A stretch of 64,000 nt of DNA, taken from assembly GCF_008923725.1 (NCBI RefSeq), contig NZ_WBPF01000016.1, positions 248,001 to 312,000 on the forward strand. Reading direction: 5' to 3'. Shown piece after piece: positions 55,580 through 64,000 of the stretch. Source of the DNA: Bacillus sp. CH140a_4T (GTDB lineage: Bacteria; Bacillota; Bacilli; Bacillales; Bacillaceae_G). Under the pieces are notes generated by a model. That model searched no databases and was not told the DNA's origin. It worked only from the letters and a program-made list of their open reading frames with translations. The number at the start of each line of letters is the position of its first letter. Position 1 is the stretch's first letter. The translations under genes were made by a program, and so were the position numbers.

Positions 55580-55609
55580 AAACGCCTTCAATCACATTGG
55601 AGGCGTTTT
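55580..55609 (+). terminator. hem operon terminator
   Basis: AAACGCCTTCAAT pairs with ATTGGAGGCGTTT, then TTG. It lies between the convergent hemY and DUF4026-like genes. Confidence 0.8.
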
Positions 55610-55614
55610 GTTAC

Positions 55615-56967
55615 TTATTCACCGATAAACATATATAAGTTATTTGGCTTTATAACGGCATCTCCCGCATAAATGACCCACTCTGTTAAGTTATCAAAAT
55701 CTAAATGATAACTATTTCCTTCGCTCATATTTTCTATAAAGTATGGTTCATTAATGAGTATACCTTGAATGAAATCTTCCGTAATTTCTTGCATTTCAAA
55801 CCACATATGTTCACTTTTTCCTTCTTCGTAGGAGACACCAAACTTAGCGAGGAAACGAAAATCTTCATTCGATTGTTCAATGTGAAAAATGTTGCTGAAA
55901 TACCCGAAAGTATTCTTCGCATTGTAAGCCATACGATCGGTTTCACTATTTGTTTTATAGAACATAAGCCCAGTAGCTTCCTCGTGTTCTTTGAAAAAAC
56001 TTTCAATATATTCTTCTGAAGTATTAAATTTGAATAAGAGAACGGACGGAGATTGATGGTATTCGTCTCGGTCATCCATCCCGCCTAAGAATACGTTTTG
56101 TGCATCTATTGGTTGTAGTTTCACTTCTTCATCCTCGATTGAAGATAATTGATCCATACTCGTTTTATGCCCAATATAAGATAATCCCTTTTCCCATGGA
56201 ACAGCTACTGTATGTATAGAACCTTGCTGACTATGTGCGATAACGATAGGCTCATTCATAGGGACTTGTCCATTCTCAACGGCATTATTAGCAAATGTTT
56301 GAAAAAGATCGCCAATGCCGTAATAGGAAGAAATACGATTTGGAATAATTAATTCTATTTCTGTTACACCTGCTCTTGAAAGACCATGTGTATGAAACCA
56401 ATATTGTGTAGGCTCACCGTCTTTATCGTCTTCATAAACAGAATGAATAACGTACAAGTCAGGAATGTCAGGTAATAATTCATTTTCAACGTGATATTCA
56501 ATATAGCTTCTAGATATCACTTTCATTGCTGCACTTGAATCGATTACAAATAACAAGTCTGGAGCGAGGTGCCATAAAAACTGTAGCTGCTGGAAAAAGC
56601 AGTCCAGCACATCGCCTACAAATAGCGTACGAGTGAAAATTTCAGTGCCATAAGCAGCATCTTCAAAATGACGATCTATGATTGTAGAATCTTGTCTATT
56701 GTATATTTTATATTCTTCTGGGTCATTCGCCTCATCAATATGCAGTTCATACGGTATGATTTTTTCATCCATATGTAACTCAACAATAAGGCTTGTCTCA
56801 TCACTGTAAACAATTTTTAATTCATCCACTTTAGTAGCGATCGTTTCTAGGCGCTGTTTTAACTGTTCAATCGTAATTCTAGTTGGTATAACAGCAATCA
56901 TATCTGAAAAATGACGTTCTAATGTTCCATTCATAGCTGCGCGGTATGTTTCTGTTTGCACTTCCAT
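55615..56967 (-). CDS. DUF4026-like hypothetical protein
   Basis: 450 residues, acidic and soluble, no signal peptide. Segments such as LLFVIDSSAAMKVISRSYIE and WFHTHGLSRAGVTEIELIIP recall DUF4026 proteins of Bacillus. The start MEVQTETYRAAMNGT at 56967 follows AATAGGAGTGATTGG; the frame to 56985 is less likely. Function unknown. Confidence 0.7.
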   Translation of the reverse strand: MEVQTETYRAAMNGTLERHFSDMIAVIPTRITIEQLKQRLETIATKVDELKIVYSDETSLIVELHMDEKIIPYELHIDEANDPEEYKIYNRQDSTIIDRHFEDAAYGTEIFTRTLFVGDVLDCFFQQLQFLWHLAPDLLFVIDSSAAMKVISRSYIEYHVENELLPDIPDLYVIHSVYEDDKDGEPTQYWFHTHGLSRAGVTEIELIIPNRISSYYGIGDLFQTFANNAVENGQVPMNEPIVIAHSQQGSIHTVAVPWEKGLSYIGHKTSMDQLSSIEDEEVKLQPIDAQNVFLGGMDDRDEYHQSPSVLLFKFNTSEEYIESFFKEHEEATGLMFYKTNSETDRMAYNAKNTFGYFSNIFHIEQSNEDFRFLAKFGVSYEEGKSEHMWFEMQEITEDFIQGILINEPYFIENMSEGNSYHLDFDNLTEWVIYAGDAVIKPNNLYMFIGE

Positions 56968-57208
56968 CCAATCACTCCTATTCAAATGAATACATTGTAC
57001 ATGCCAATGAAATTTCGATATTTTCTGTTTTCTCTCTCTAACATTATAGAGCGCATTCGTAGAAGGTGTAAAATTATTATTTTGTATTATAGTTTGAAAG
57101 CTTGTAAATTAAATAAATTTTTTGTAAAACTTGTCGAAATGTAGTTCTATATAACGAATCATTTGTTATGATAGAAATGCTGAGAAAATATGAAATAGGG
57201 AGAGGGAA

Positions 57209-59575
57209 ATGGCTGTGAAGAAATTGTTAAGTGTCTTTTTATCATTCATACTATTGCTTTCATTTACTGGAACTTTAGTACAAGCAGAAGAAACGACTTC
57301 TATGTCAGTAGAAAAAGCAATTCAAGTATTTAAGCAGCAAGGGAAAACGAAGGGGATAGTGGAAGGATATATCGTTGGGTATACGCAAAGTCCTTCTAAA
57401 TACACGAAAGATCCGGCTAAGTTTGATGATACAAACGTAGCAATTGCGGATTCGCCAAATGAAACGAATCCAGACAAAATCATGCCAATTCAGTTGCCAA
57501 AAGGTGATGTGAGAGCAGCAGTAAACGTGAAAGATCATCCTGAAAATATCGGGAAGAAAGTCAGTTTAACAGGGACGCTTGAATTATATTTTAGTAGCCC
57601 AGGTTTAAAATCGGTAACAGCTCATAAGTTTCAAGGGGAAGGACAAAACCGTGTTAGCGATGTAGTAGCTTCGCCTGGTGGCGGAGAAGTTGCGAAGGGC
57701 ACAGCGGTAACATTAACAACAAATACAGAAGGAGCAACAATCTACTATACGTTAGATGGCTCTAACCCTACAAATAATAGCGTTCGTTATAACGGACAAA
57801 TTATAGTGAATAAAAATAGTATGATTAAAGCAATTGCAGAGAAAGAAGGGCTTACTTCTTCAGCAATTTCCACATTTTCATTTACTATCGTAAACAATGA
57901 AGAGGTTCGTATTCATGATATTCAAGGTAAATCACATATTTCTCCTTACAAAGGGAAGAAAGTATACAATGTGGAAGGCGTTGTAACAGCGCTTGATAAA
58001 AACGGTTTTTATATTGAAGATAACCAGCCGGATAATGATTCAGCTACTTCAGAAGGTATGTACGTATACAAAAAAGATGCGAATGTAGCGGTAGGAGATC
58101 TTATTCAAGTTGATGGAGAAGTAGAAGAATATGTTGGGCCTGGATATGCAGAAAGATTTGACACAGACTTAACGACGACGGAAATTAAAGCGAGCCGCGT
58201 TGCTGTAATCGCAAAAGATCAACCTTTACCAGCACCGATTGTACTTGGAGAAAACGGTGTGAAAATCCCTGATCAAATTATTGATAATGATGCATTCGGT
58301 TTATTTGATCCAAATGAAGATGCAATCGACTTTTATGAAAGTATTGAAGGTATGCGCGTTACGATGCCAACGCCAAAAATTATTGCACCTCAGAAAAACG
58401 GGAATTTATATGTAACAGTAGAAAATGGTGGAGATAAAGTCGTAACGAAATATGGCACACCTGTATTAGATGAAAATCAATTAAACCCAGAACGTCTTTC
58501 TGTAAAAGTATCTCGTGATTATGTAGCAAAAGTAGGAGATACTTTTACTGGAGATATAACAGGGGTAGTCGGATATGATTACGGTTCGTTCCGTATTTCG
58601 CCAATAACGGAATTACCATCTGTAGTGGACGGTGGATTTAAGCAAGTAGGCGCAAATATTCAGCCTCGTCTTGATAAGTTAACAGTTGCTACATATAACA
58701 TTGAAAACTTCTCGGCGAATAAAAAAGAAACAACAGATGAAAAAGTAAAAGCGCTAGCGTATTCTATTAAATACAATTTAAAAATGCCAGATATTATCGG
58801 TGTAGAGGAAATGCAAGATAATAATGGATCAATTAATGACGGTACAACAGATGCTTCATTAAGCGCAAAACGTATCATTGATGCAGTTCTAGAAATTCGC
58901 GGGCCAAAGTATGAGTATGTAGAAATTGCTCCGCATAATAATCTAGACGGGGGAGCACCAGGAGCGAATATTCGCGTTGGTTTCTTCTACAACCCATCAC
59001 GCGTGAAATTAGCAGCAGTACCGAAGTTACTTGATAAAAATGTTGTTCGCATTGGAGACGAAAACCCATTATTTGAAAGTACACGTAAACCGCTTGCGGC
59101 AGAATTTACATTCCAAGGACAAAACGTTGTTGTCGTTGCAAATCACTTAAACTCAAAAATAGGAGATGCAACGCCATTTGGAAAAGTGCAGCCGCTCGTA
59201 TTAAAGAGTGAAGAAAAACGAGTTCAATTAGCACAAGAAGTAAACAATTTCGTACAAGGTATTCAGAAAAAGAACACGAATGCACCAGTTGTTGTGTTAG
59301 GGGATATGAACGATTTTGAGTTCGCTAAACCATTAAAAACATTAGAAGGAACAATCTTAAAAAATATGTTAAACACAGTGCCGAAAGAGAACCGCTACAC
59401 GTACATTCATGAAGGAAATGCACAAGTGTTAGATCATATTTTAGTAACAAATAACATCGCACCATATACAATTGTAGATCCAGTACATTTAAACTCAAAC
59501 ATTATGAAAGAACATGGACGTGTAAGTGATCACGACCCAGTACTTGCTCAAATTGATTTGAAGAAAGCTTCTTAA
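57209..59575 (+). CDS. Secreted multidomain endonuclease/exonuclease/phosphatase-family protein
   Basis: 788 residues. Signal peptide (LLSVFLSFILLLSFTGTLVQ, ending near AEE). Order of domains: DUF6359-like OB region (residues ~30-150), a chitobiase/Ig-like repeat (SPGGGEVAKGTAVTLTTNTE to ISTFSFTI, ~150-230), an ExeM-like OB domain (~235-360), and the EEP nuclease domain (~495-788) with LTVATYNIENFS, GVEEMQDNNGS, VVLGDMNDFEFA and VSDHDPVLAQ. The metal and catalytic residues are present, so active extracellular DNase is likely. AGGGAGAGGGAA precedes the ATG. Confidence 0.9.
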   Translation: MAVKKLLSVFLSFILLLSFTGTLVQAEETTSMSVEKAIQVFKQQGKTKGIVEGYIVGYTQSPSKYTKDPAKFDDTNVAIADSPNETNPDKIMPIQLPKGDVRAAVNVKDHPENIGKKVSLTGTLELYFSSPGLKSVTAHKFQGEGQNRVSDVVASPGGGEVAKGTAVTLTTNTEGATIYYTLDGSNPTNNSVRYNGQIIVNKNSMIKAIAEKEGLTSSAISTFSFTIVNNEEVRIHDIQGKSHISPYKGKKVYNVEGVVTALDKNGFYIEDNQPDNDSATSEGMYVYKKDANVAVGDLIQVDGEVEEYVGPGYAERFDTDLTTTEIKASRVAVIAKDQPLPAPIVLGENGVKIPDQIIDNDAFGLFDPNEDAIDFYESIEGMRVTMPTPKIIAPQKNGNLYVTVENGGDKVVTKYGTPVLDENQLNPERLSVKVSRDYVAKVGDTFTGDITGVVGYDYGSFRISPITELPSVVDGGFKQVGANIQPRLDKLTVATYNIENFSANKKETTDEKVKALAYSIKYNLKMPDIIGVEEMQDNNGSINDGTTDASLSAKRIIDAVLEIRGPKYEYVEIAPHNNLDGGAPGANIRVGFFYNPSRVKLAAVPKLLDKNVVRIGDENPLFESTRKPLAAEFTFQGQNVVVVANHLNSKIGDATPFGKVQPLVLKSEEKRVQLAQEVNNFVQGIQKKNTNAPVVVLGDMNDFEFAKPLKTLEGTILKNMLNTVPKENRYTYIHEGNAQVLDHILVTNNIAPYTIVDPVHLNSNIMKEHGRVSDHDPVLAQIDLKKAS

Positions 59576-59583
59576 ATCGTTGT

Positions 59584-59620
59584 AAAAGAACGCTTAGAAC
59601 TATACTGAGCGTTCTTTTTC
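59584..59620 (+). terminator. Nuclease gene terminator
   Basis: AAAAGAACGCT pairs with AGCGTTCTTTT, followed by T. Confidence 0.82.
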
Positions 59621-59678
59621 TGTAAAAATCATGTTAAAATTAATTAAAAATTCAGTTTTTGTAACGAGGAGGTTAAAG

Positions 59679-59972
59679 ATGCAAGCATGGTTAAGTGGAA
59701 GATTAATAAATCAGCTTGCAATTTTTTTTAGTACGATCGTCATGTTTCAGTTTGTAGCTGATGTAACAGGACTTACTCAAAATTTAGACCTTACGTATAA
59801 CTTAATATATACAGCATCTTCCTATGTAACGTTTAGTTTAGCAGTTATTTTTACTTTAATAGGCGCAAGGAGAGAACTAAGTAAATATGCAATTATTTTA
59901 TTATGTTCAGTTGTAGGTATTAAAGCGATTTACTTTACAGCGGTCGTTATTTTATGGGGAGTGGGAGGATAA
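59679..59972 (+). CDS. Small three-helix membrane protein
   Basis: 97 residues with three hydrophobic helices (LAIFFSTIVMFQFVADVTGL, YTASSYVTFSLAVIFTLIGA, IILLCSVVGIKAIYFTAVVI). The start at 59679 follows CGAGGAGGTTAAAG; the longer frame to 59631 lacks a ribosome site. Unknown function. Confidence 0.65.
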   Translation: MQAWLSGRLINQLAIFFSTIVMFQFVADVTGLTQNLDLTYNLIYTASSYVTFSLAVIFTLIGARRELSKYAIILLCSVVGIKAIYFTAVVILWGVGG

Positions 59973-59973
59973 T

Positions 59974-60021
59974 AATAAGAGCGTAATCCCCTAAACTAAC
60001 TTAGGGGATTACGCTCTTATT
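59974..60021. terminator. Bidirectional terminator
   Basis: Perfect 21-bp inverted repeat (59974-59994 and 60001-60021) with a 6-nt loop, between convergent genes. Confidence 0.9.
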
Positions 60022-60032
60022 CGTTCAACGAT

Positions 60033-60887
60033 TTAGTTTGAAATTACTTGAAATGCTTTTCTACACCGTTCTCTTTTTTGTAGTCTTCTTCTATATTTTT
60101 TTCTATCCCGCTTTACTCCTTGTATATACATAAGTAAGCTAACGAAAAGGAAGAAAGCACATTGCATCATTAAAACGTATGGTGACATGCCTTGCAATGG
60201 TTGTTTCGGATCATATAAATGAATAGGTGCTCCGCCTATTGAAGGAAGTATTGTATTTAGCAGGACGTACGGAATGGAGGCAACTGCAAATGGAAAGAGA
60301 ATTGCCATATAGTCCTTTTGTGACCATACAGCTGCAGCAAGTCCTAAAAGGGCCATTAAACCTGCAAATAAAAAATTAATTCCGATATATACAGTAATGT
60401 AAGTGAGAGGCGCATCTAAATATAGGTTTGCGAACATTCCATCATCATTTATGATGCCTGAACCAGCCGTAGGTGTTCCGTCTGGAATGGTTAATTTGCA
60501 AAATAATAATGATAATATGAACGGAAGCGTATAAAGAAAGCCTCCGCAAAAAAACGTAACGATATATTTCGTTACTGAATAAGGAAATATAGAAATCCCC
60601 TTACTAACAAACGGTTTAAAACCATCTGACTTATCCGAATTGTAACTTGTACTAAAGGGGAAACTCGCAATAACAGGCATTAATAATAAATAAACATCCA
60701 TTTCATTGTCGCGAAATCCGATCCATTTTATATCTGTTGATATAGGTCCACTCGCTGCATCCCCTAAATAACGAATGACATAGTAATAGTGATAAATACA
60801 AATAAGAACGAATCCACTAAGCATCATAATTAAAGAAATACGACTACAAAAAGCTTGCTTTATATTTAAACGAAGCGCACGCATCAT
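60033..60887 (-). CDS. ABC-2-type permease-like membrane protein
   Basis: 284 residues with six hydrophobic helices (ISLIMMLSGFVLICIYHYYY, YIVTFFCGGFLYTLPFILSL, YIGINFLFAGLMALLGLAAA and others), the shape of ABC-2 exporter permeases. No ATPase gene is adjacent. GTGGAGG lies 11 nt before the chosen ATG (60887); the frame opens at 60908. Function unknown. Confidence 0.65.
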   Translation of the reverse strand: MMRALRLNIKQAFCSRISLIMMLSGFVLICIYHYYYVIRYLGDAASGPISTDIKWIGFRDNEMDVYLLLMPVIASFPFSTSYNSDKSDGFKPFVSKGISIFPYSVTKYIVTFFCGGFLYTLPFILSLLFCKLTIPDGTPTAGSGIINDDGMFANLYLDAPLTYITVYIGINFLFAGLMALLGLAAAVWSQKDYMAILFPFAVASIPYVLLNTILPSIGGAPIHLYDPKQPLQGMSPYVLMMQCAFFLFVSLLMYIQGVKRDRKKYRRRLQKRERCRKAFQVISN

Positions 60888-61213
60888 GACTGAAAAAGCC
60901 TCCACCATTTTAATAAACTTGTCTATTTTCTATATTACTATTAAATGTAAGGATTTTCTTGTTTTTTTATTTGATTATTTGAAAAAGGGGAAATTTGTTG
61001 TCGTTAAGTAAGGTTTAATTGCACATCTTAAGAACATCTTTTCTTTTTCGCTTTTCTTCTGATACACTATGACAGTATTATATAATTTGACTGGAATTTT
61101 TTTATACTGGAAATAATAAAAAAGAGAACTTGTATACAATGTAAGCGTGTGGTAATATCAAAGATGTACTGATTGACTATATTATCCAATTGGTCATTTT
61201 TGGAGGTGACGAT
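60888..61213. other. Divergent promoter region of the permease-like gene and yhgD
   Basis: About 325 bp, AT-rich, with no gene. The yhgD operator (61174-61196) lies at its right end. Confidence 0.6.
61174..61196 (+). promoter_or_regulatory. TGAC-N15-GTCA operator 1 (yhgD promoter area)
   Basis: TGACTATATTATCC...GTCA, 23 bp, ends 17 bp before the yhgD start. Same arm length and spacing as operators 2 and 3 downstream. Confidence 0.65.
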
Positions 61214-61786
61214 GTGGCGATAGATCGAAAACGTTCTATTATTGAAGCTGCAACAAAGTCTTTTTCAGCGTTCGGCTATAAAGCAACAACAATGGATCAA
61301 GTAGCAAAGTTAGCGAATGTAGGAAAAGGAACGATTTATACTTTTTTCAAAAATAAAGAAGAGCTATTTGGTGAAATTATTTCTAATTTAATTACAGAAA
61401 TGAAGCAAGTTGCAGAAAATGCAATTCGTTCAGATGTTTCATTTTTTGAAAATGTACATAGAGCATTATATAGCATATTAGAATTCAGAAAAGAACATCA
61501 GCTCATGATTAAGTTAATTCAAGAAGAGCGCGATATGGGAACGAAAGAAGTACAAGAAGTGATGCAACAAGTAGATGTGGAAATCGTTTCTGTCATTCAA
61601 TCGTATTTAAAGATTGCGATTGAAAAAGGTGAAATTAGCAAATGTGATCCAGAAATTACAGCATTTATTATGCTTCGCTTATACGTATCGCTTATTTTTG
61701 ATTGGGAAAAAAATCATGAACCGCTAGAAAAAGAAAAAATCGCAGAATTATTTGAACTTTATTTATTAAAAGGATTGTCAAACTAA
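61214..61786 (+). CDS. yhgD: YhgD, TetR-family regulator
   Basis: 190 residues. HTH part: IIEAATKSFSAFGYKATTMD and AKLANVGKGTIYTFFKNKEE. GTG 61214 follows TTGGAGGTGACGAT; the frame to 61190 overlaps the operator. It lies just upstream of yhgE, and the haem operon is about 5.6 kb upstream, as in the B. subtilis order pbpF-hemEHY-yhgD-yhgE. Three TGAC-N15-GTCA sites around it are the likely targets. Confidence 0.87.
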   Translation: MAIDRKRSIIEAATKSFSAFGYKATTMDQVAKLANVGKGTIYTFFKNKEELFGEIISNLITEMKQVAENAIRSDVSFFENVHRALYSILEFRKEHQLMIKLIQEERDMGTKEVQEVMQQVDVEIVSVIQSYLKIAIEKGEISKCDPEITAFIMLRLYVSLIFDWEKNHEPLEKEKIAELFELYLLKGLSN

Positions 61787-61801
61787 GATAATCCTTTTAT
61801 T
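61768..61801 (+). terminator. yhgD terminator
   Basis: AAAAGGATT pairs with AATCCTTTT; the loop contains the stop codon, and ATTATTAT follows. Weak T run. Confidence 0.55.
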
Positions 61802-61810
61802 ATTATAAAA

Positions 61811-61837
61811 TATGACCGAATGAACAAAATGGTCATA
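61811..61837 (+). promoter_or_regulatory. TGAC-N15-GTCA operator 2
   Basis: TATGACC...GGTCATA with the inner sequence GAATGAACAAAAT. Arms TGAC at 61813 and GTCA at 61832. Confidence 0.7.
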
Positions 61838-61955
61838 TATTTAATTTAAGGAGGAGAAAATAGAAATATTCATTTCATATTGAGTAAAAGTTGCATAGTA
61901 TAAATTCGGGAATAAGGCATATGTATGAATAAGTATAGCCTTTTTGTTTGGGATG

Positions 61956-61984
61956 AAATGACTGAATGAACATTTTAGTCATTT
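61956..61984 (+). promoter_or_regulatory. TGAC-N15-GTCA operator 3, next to yhgE
   Basis: AAATGACT...AGTCATTT with the inner sequence GAATGAACATTTT, 20 bp before the yhgE start and 146 bp after operator 2. It shares GAATGAACA with operator 2. Confidence 0.7.
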
Positions 61985-62004
61985 AGAAAAAAGGAGGAGA
62001 AATA

Positions 62005-64000
62005 ATGAAATGGAATCAGTTGCTTCGTAAAGAGTTTACTGCAATTATAAAAAGCAAAAAAATATTAATTCCAATTATCGCGGTTCTATTCGTACCAATT
62101 TTATATGCAGGTATGTTTTTATGGGCCTTTTGGGATCCGTATAAACAGTTAGATGATTTACCAGTGGCGGTAGTCAATTTAGATAAAGGTGCAGTATTTG
62201 ATGGGAAACCAATTGAGGTCGGAAAAGGGCTCGTTGATAATTTAAAAGATAATACAAGTTTCAAATGGGAATTTGTAAGTGAAAAAGAAGCAAAAAAAGG
62301 AATGGAAGGTAGAAAGTATTACATGTTAGTACGCATTCCAGGTGACTTCTCAAGTAACGCTACAACGTTATTAAAAGATGATCCAAAACCATTAAACTTA
62401 GAATATATTCCAAACGAAAGCTTAAACTTCTTATCTTCACAAATTGGTGGAACAGCCATTGAAAAAATTAAAGGTGAAGTATCAAGTACGTTAACGAAAA
62501 CATATGCAGAGAAAATGTTTGATTCTATTCAAGACGTCTCAAAAGGATTAGCAGATGGGGCAGAAGGAGCAAGTAAACTACACGACGGATCAAGTGAGCT
62601 GCATGATGGTTCAAGTAAAGTGACGGATGGCCTTCATACACTTCAAGGGAAGTCTGGAGAGATGAAGAATGGAGTTCAGAAATTAGCAGATGGATCTAAT
62701 AAATTAATAGATGGATCAGGAAAAGTGACAGCAGGTTTAAATACGCTAAATAGCAAAACAGGTGAAATGCAGATAGGTATCGGGAAATTAGTAGACGGAT
62801 CTGGCAAAGTAACGAACGGTTTAAATACGTTAAATAGTAAAACGGGTGAGATGCAGACAGGTATCGGAAAATTAATAGATGGCTCCGGAAAAGTAACAGA
62901 CGGTTTAAATACGTTAAATAGCAAAACGGGTGAAATGCAAAAAGGAATTGGTGAATTACATGATGGATCTGAGAAAGTGACCGGTGGTTTGAACAAATTA
63001 GTAAGTAAATCCGGTGAATTACAAACAGGAACAACTGACCTATCAAATGGTATGGAAAAACTTGCTGAAGGGCAAAGTCAATTAGAAAAATGGTCTCAAG
63101 AAATTCAAAAGGGATTGCAAGAGTTAAATAGTAACGTACAAAAGTCTGCTGCAGCGTTAGAGGAAATGCAGTCAAAAGGCCCTTCTATATTGAATACAGT
63201 AAATGAAAAAATAGATGGTGCTGGGGCGAATGTAAATCAGTTAAATGAACTTACGCAATCAACAGCAGGAGATGCAAAAAATGCAGCGCAAGATGTAGCG
63301 AATTTACAAAAGCAAATTGAAAGTTTACCAAAAGAATACCAAGATCAGTTACAGCCATTTATAACAAGTGCTGTAAAAAGTACAGCGACAGTTCAGCAAA
63401 AAACTGCTGGAGTAGCGGGTGGAACAAATAAATTAAATGAAGAAGTAAAACAATTAAAAGGTGAAATAAATCAAAAAACAGGTGATGGGCAAAGCAAACT
63501 ACCAAATCCAGCAGAATTAAAATCTTTAACTGTTGGTATTGATCAATTATCCAGTGAACAAAAAGGGTTTGTTAAAAAATTTCAAGGGTTTGGTGCGCAG
63601 TTAAATACTGCTAAAGAAGGCGCAAATAAATTTAAAAACGAATCCGGTCAATTAATTGATGCGATAAATCAATTAGCAGATGGTTCGCGTAAAGTAACAG
63701 GCGGCTTAGACACATTATCTGCAGGAGCAAATCAAATGGCAGGTGGAGTAAATCAATTAGCAGATGGTTCGGGTAAAGTAACAGGCGGTTTAGGAACATT
63801 ATCTGCAGGAGCAAACCAAATGGCAGGTGGAGTAAATCAATTAGCAGATGGTTCGGGTAAAGTAACAGGCGGTTTAGGAACATTATCTGTAGGAGCAAAT
63901 CAAATGGCAGGTGGAGTAAATCAATTAGCAGATGGATCCAGTCAAGTAACAACTGGCTTAGGTAATCTAAATGGTGGTCTAAATAAAATGTCAACTGGCT
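62005..64000 (+). CDS. yhgE: YhgE/Pip-family membrane protein, N-terminal part
   Basis: 665 codons, open to the right edge; no stop is reached. The N-terminus MKWNQLLRKEFTAIIKSKKI leads to a membrane helix (ILIPIIAVLFVPILYAGMFL), then the YhgE extracellular domain (LPVAVVNLDKGAVFDGKPIE). From residue ~180 comes a long helical repeat region with units of exactly 28 residues (84 bp): four at 62701-63036 (KLIDGSGKVTAGLNTLNSKT-type) and four at 63667-64000 (NQLADGSGKVTGGLGTLSAG-type). The C-terminal permease helices lie outside. Homologues include phage-infection protein Pip and type VII-secretion-linked EsaA. Confidence 0.9.
   Translation, partial: MKWNQLLRKEFTAIIKSKKILIPIIAVLFVPILYAGMFLWAFWDPYKQLDDLPVAVVNLDKGAVFDGKPIEVGKGLVDNLKDNTSFKWEFVSEKEAKKGMEGRKYYMLVRIPGDFSSNATTLLKDDPKPLNLEYIPNESLNFLSSQIGGTAIEKIKGEVSSTLTKTYAEKMFDSIQDVSKGLADGAEGASKLHDGSSELHDGSSKVTDGLHTLQGKSGEMKNGVQKLADGSNKLIDGSGKVTAGLNTLNSKTGEMQIGIGKLVDGSGKVTNGLNTLNSKTGEMQTGIGKLIDGSGKVTDGLNTLNSKTGEMQKGIGELHDGSEKVTGGLNKLVSKSGELQTGTTDLSNGMEKLAEGQSQLEKWSQEIQKGLQELNSNVQKSAAALEEMQSKGPSILNTVNEKIDGAGANVNQLNELTQSTAGDAKNAAQDVANLQKQIESLPKEYQDQLQPFITSAVKSTATVQQKTAGVAGGTNKLNEEVKQLKGEINQKTGDGQSKLPNPAELKSLTVGIDQLSSEQKGFVKKFQGFGAQLNTAKEGANKFKNESGQLIDAINQLADGSRKVTGGLDTLSAGANQMAGGVNQLADGSGKVTGGLGTLSAGANQMAGGVNQLADGSGKVTGGLGTLSVGANQMAGGVNQLADGSSQVTTGLGNLNGGLNKMSTG
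62701..63036 (+). repeat. 84-bp tandem repeats in yhgE, first block
   Basis: Unit starts at 62701, 62785, 62869 and 62953, exact 84-bp spacing, in frame (28 residues). The first three are nearly identical; the fourth is diverged. Confidence 0.85.
63667..64000 (+). repeat. 84-bp tandem repeats in yhgE, second block
   Basis: Unit starts at 63667, 63751, 63835 and 63919, again exact 84-bp spacing. Units two and three differ at only a few bases, so recent copying is likely. The block runs to the window edge. Confidence 0.85.

Noticed and set aside
62676..63994. Antisense Leu/Phe-rich repeat frames and a CRISPR-like look from regular spacing
   Set aside because: The regular 84-bp units are in-frame protein repeats of yhgE with no unique spacers, so neither antisense genes nor a CRISPR array.

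Overview
The window is a chromosomal segment from a low-GC, Gram-positive, spore-forming Bacillus, almost certainly of the Bacillus cereus group. The basis is gene content and order recognised by eye: yhaO-yhaN-yhaM, glpP-glpF-glpK-glpD, prsA, yhaI, hpr (scoC), yhaH, hit, ecsABC, hmoB (yhgC), pbpF, hemE-hemH-hemY and yhgD-yhgE. A bcr1-like repeat, YjcZ-like sporulation miniproteins, an S-layer (SLH) protein and a Rap-Phr cassette fit the same group. I see no rRNA, tRNA, CRISPR array, prophage or intact insertion sequence.

Layout. 1-6.7 kb: a CynX-like MFS transporter (cut by the left edge) under a GntR/FadR-type regulator, an MDR-family reductase, a LiaS/DegS-like two-component system and small hypothetical genes. 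6.9-12.1 kb: the yhaO-yhaN-yhaM operon (Mre11-like nuclease, membrane-anchored SMC-like ATPase, 3'-5' exoribonuclease). 12.4-16 kb: an MBL hydrolase, then two tandem ring-cleaving dioxygenases behind an MhqR-type box. 16.2-19.8 kb: a Rap-type TPR protein with a repeat-containing Phr precursor, an alpha/beta hydrolase behind a palindromic operator, yhaL and an XRE regulator. 19.8-24.8 kb: the glycerol regulon with cre and two GlpP-type antitermination leaders. 25.6-27.8 kb: an ECF sigma factor, PadR-like regulator and HAAS-FtsW-like protein, with a matching ECF promoter. 28-36 kb: CPBP protease, HelD, PrsA, YhaI, Hpr, YhaH and Hit. 36.2-39 kb: ecsABC. 39.2-49 kb: a TetR regulator, two paralogous YdbS/YdbT-like PH-domain gene pairs, an SLH/L,D-transpeptidase and a repeat-rich lipoprotein behind a bcr1 element. 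49.2-55.6 kb: hmoB, pbpF and the haem operon. 55.6-64 kb: a DUF4026-like protein, a secreted nuclease, membrane proteins and yhgD-yhgE (cut by the right edge).

How it fits together. Most of the window is housekeeping and regulatory core genome: secretion and protein folding (PrsA, Ecs), transition-state control (Hpr, Rap-Phr), glycerol use, haem synthesis and turnover, and cell-envelope work (PbpF, SLH protein, PH-domain proteins, YhgE). The points most worth a second look lie between genes: four small C-rich hairpin units between hit and ecsA, a shared TGAC-N15-GTCA operator in the yhgD-yhgE region, two copies of a degenerate ~20-bp tandem repeat, several palindromic operators that sit on promoters, and the repeated pheromone-like motif in the Phr precursor. 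All assignments come from reading the sequence and recalling known families; no database search was run.
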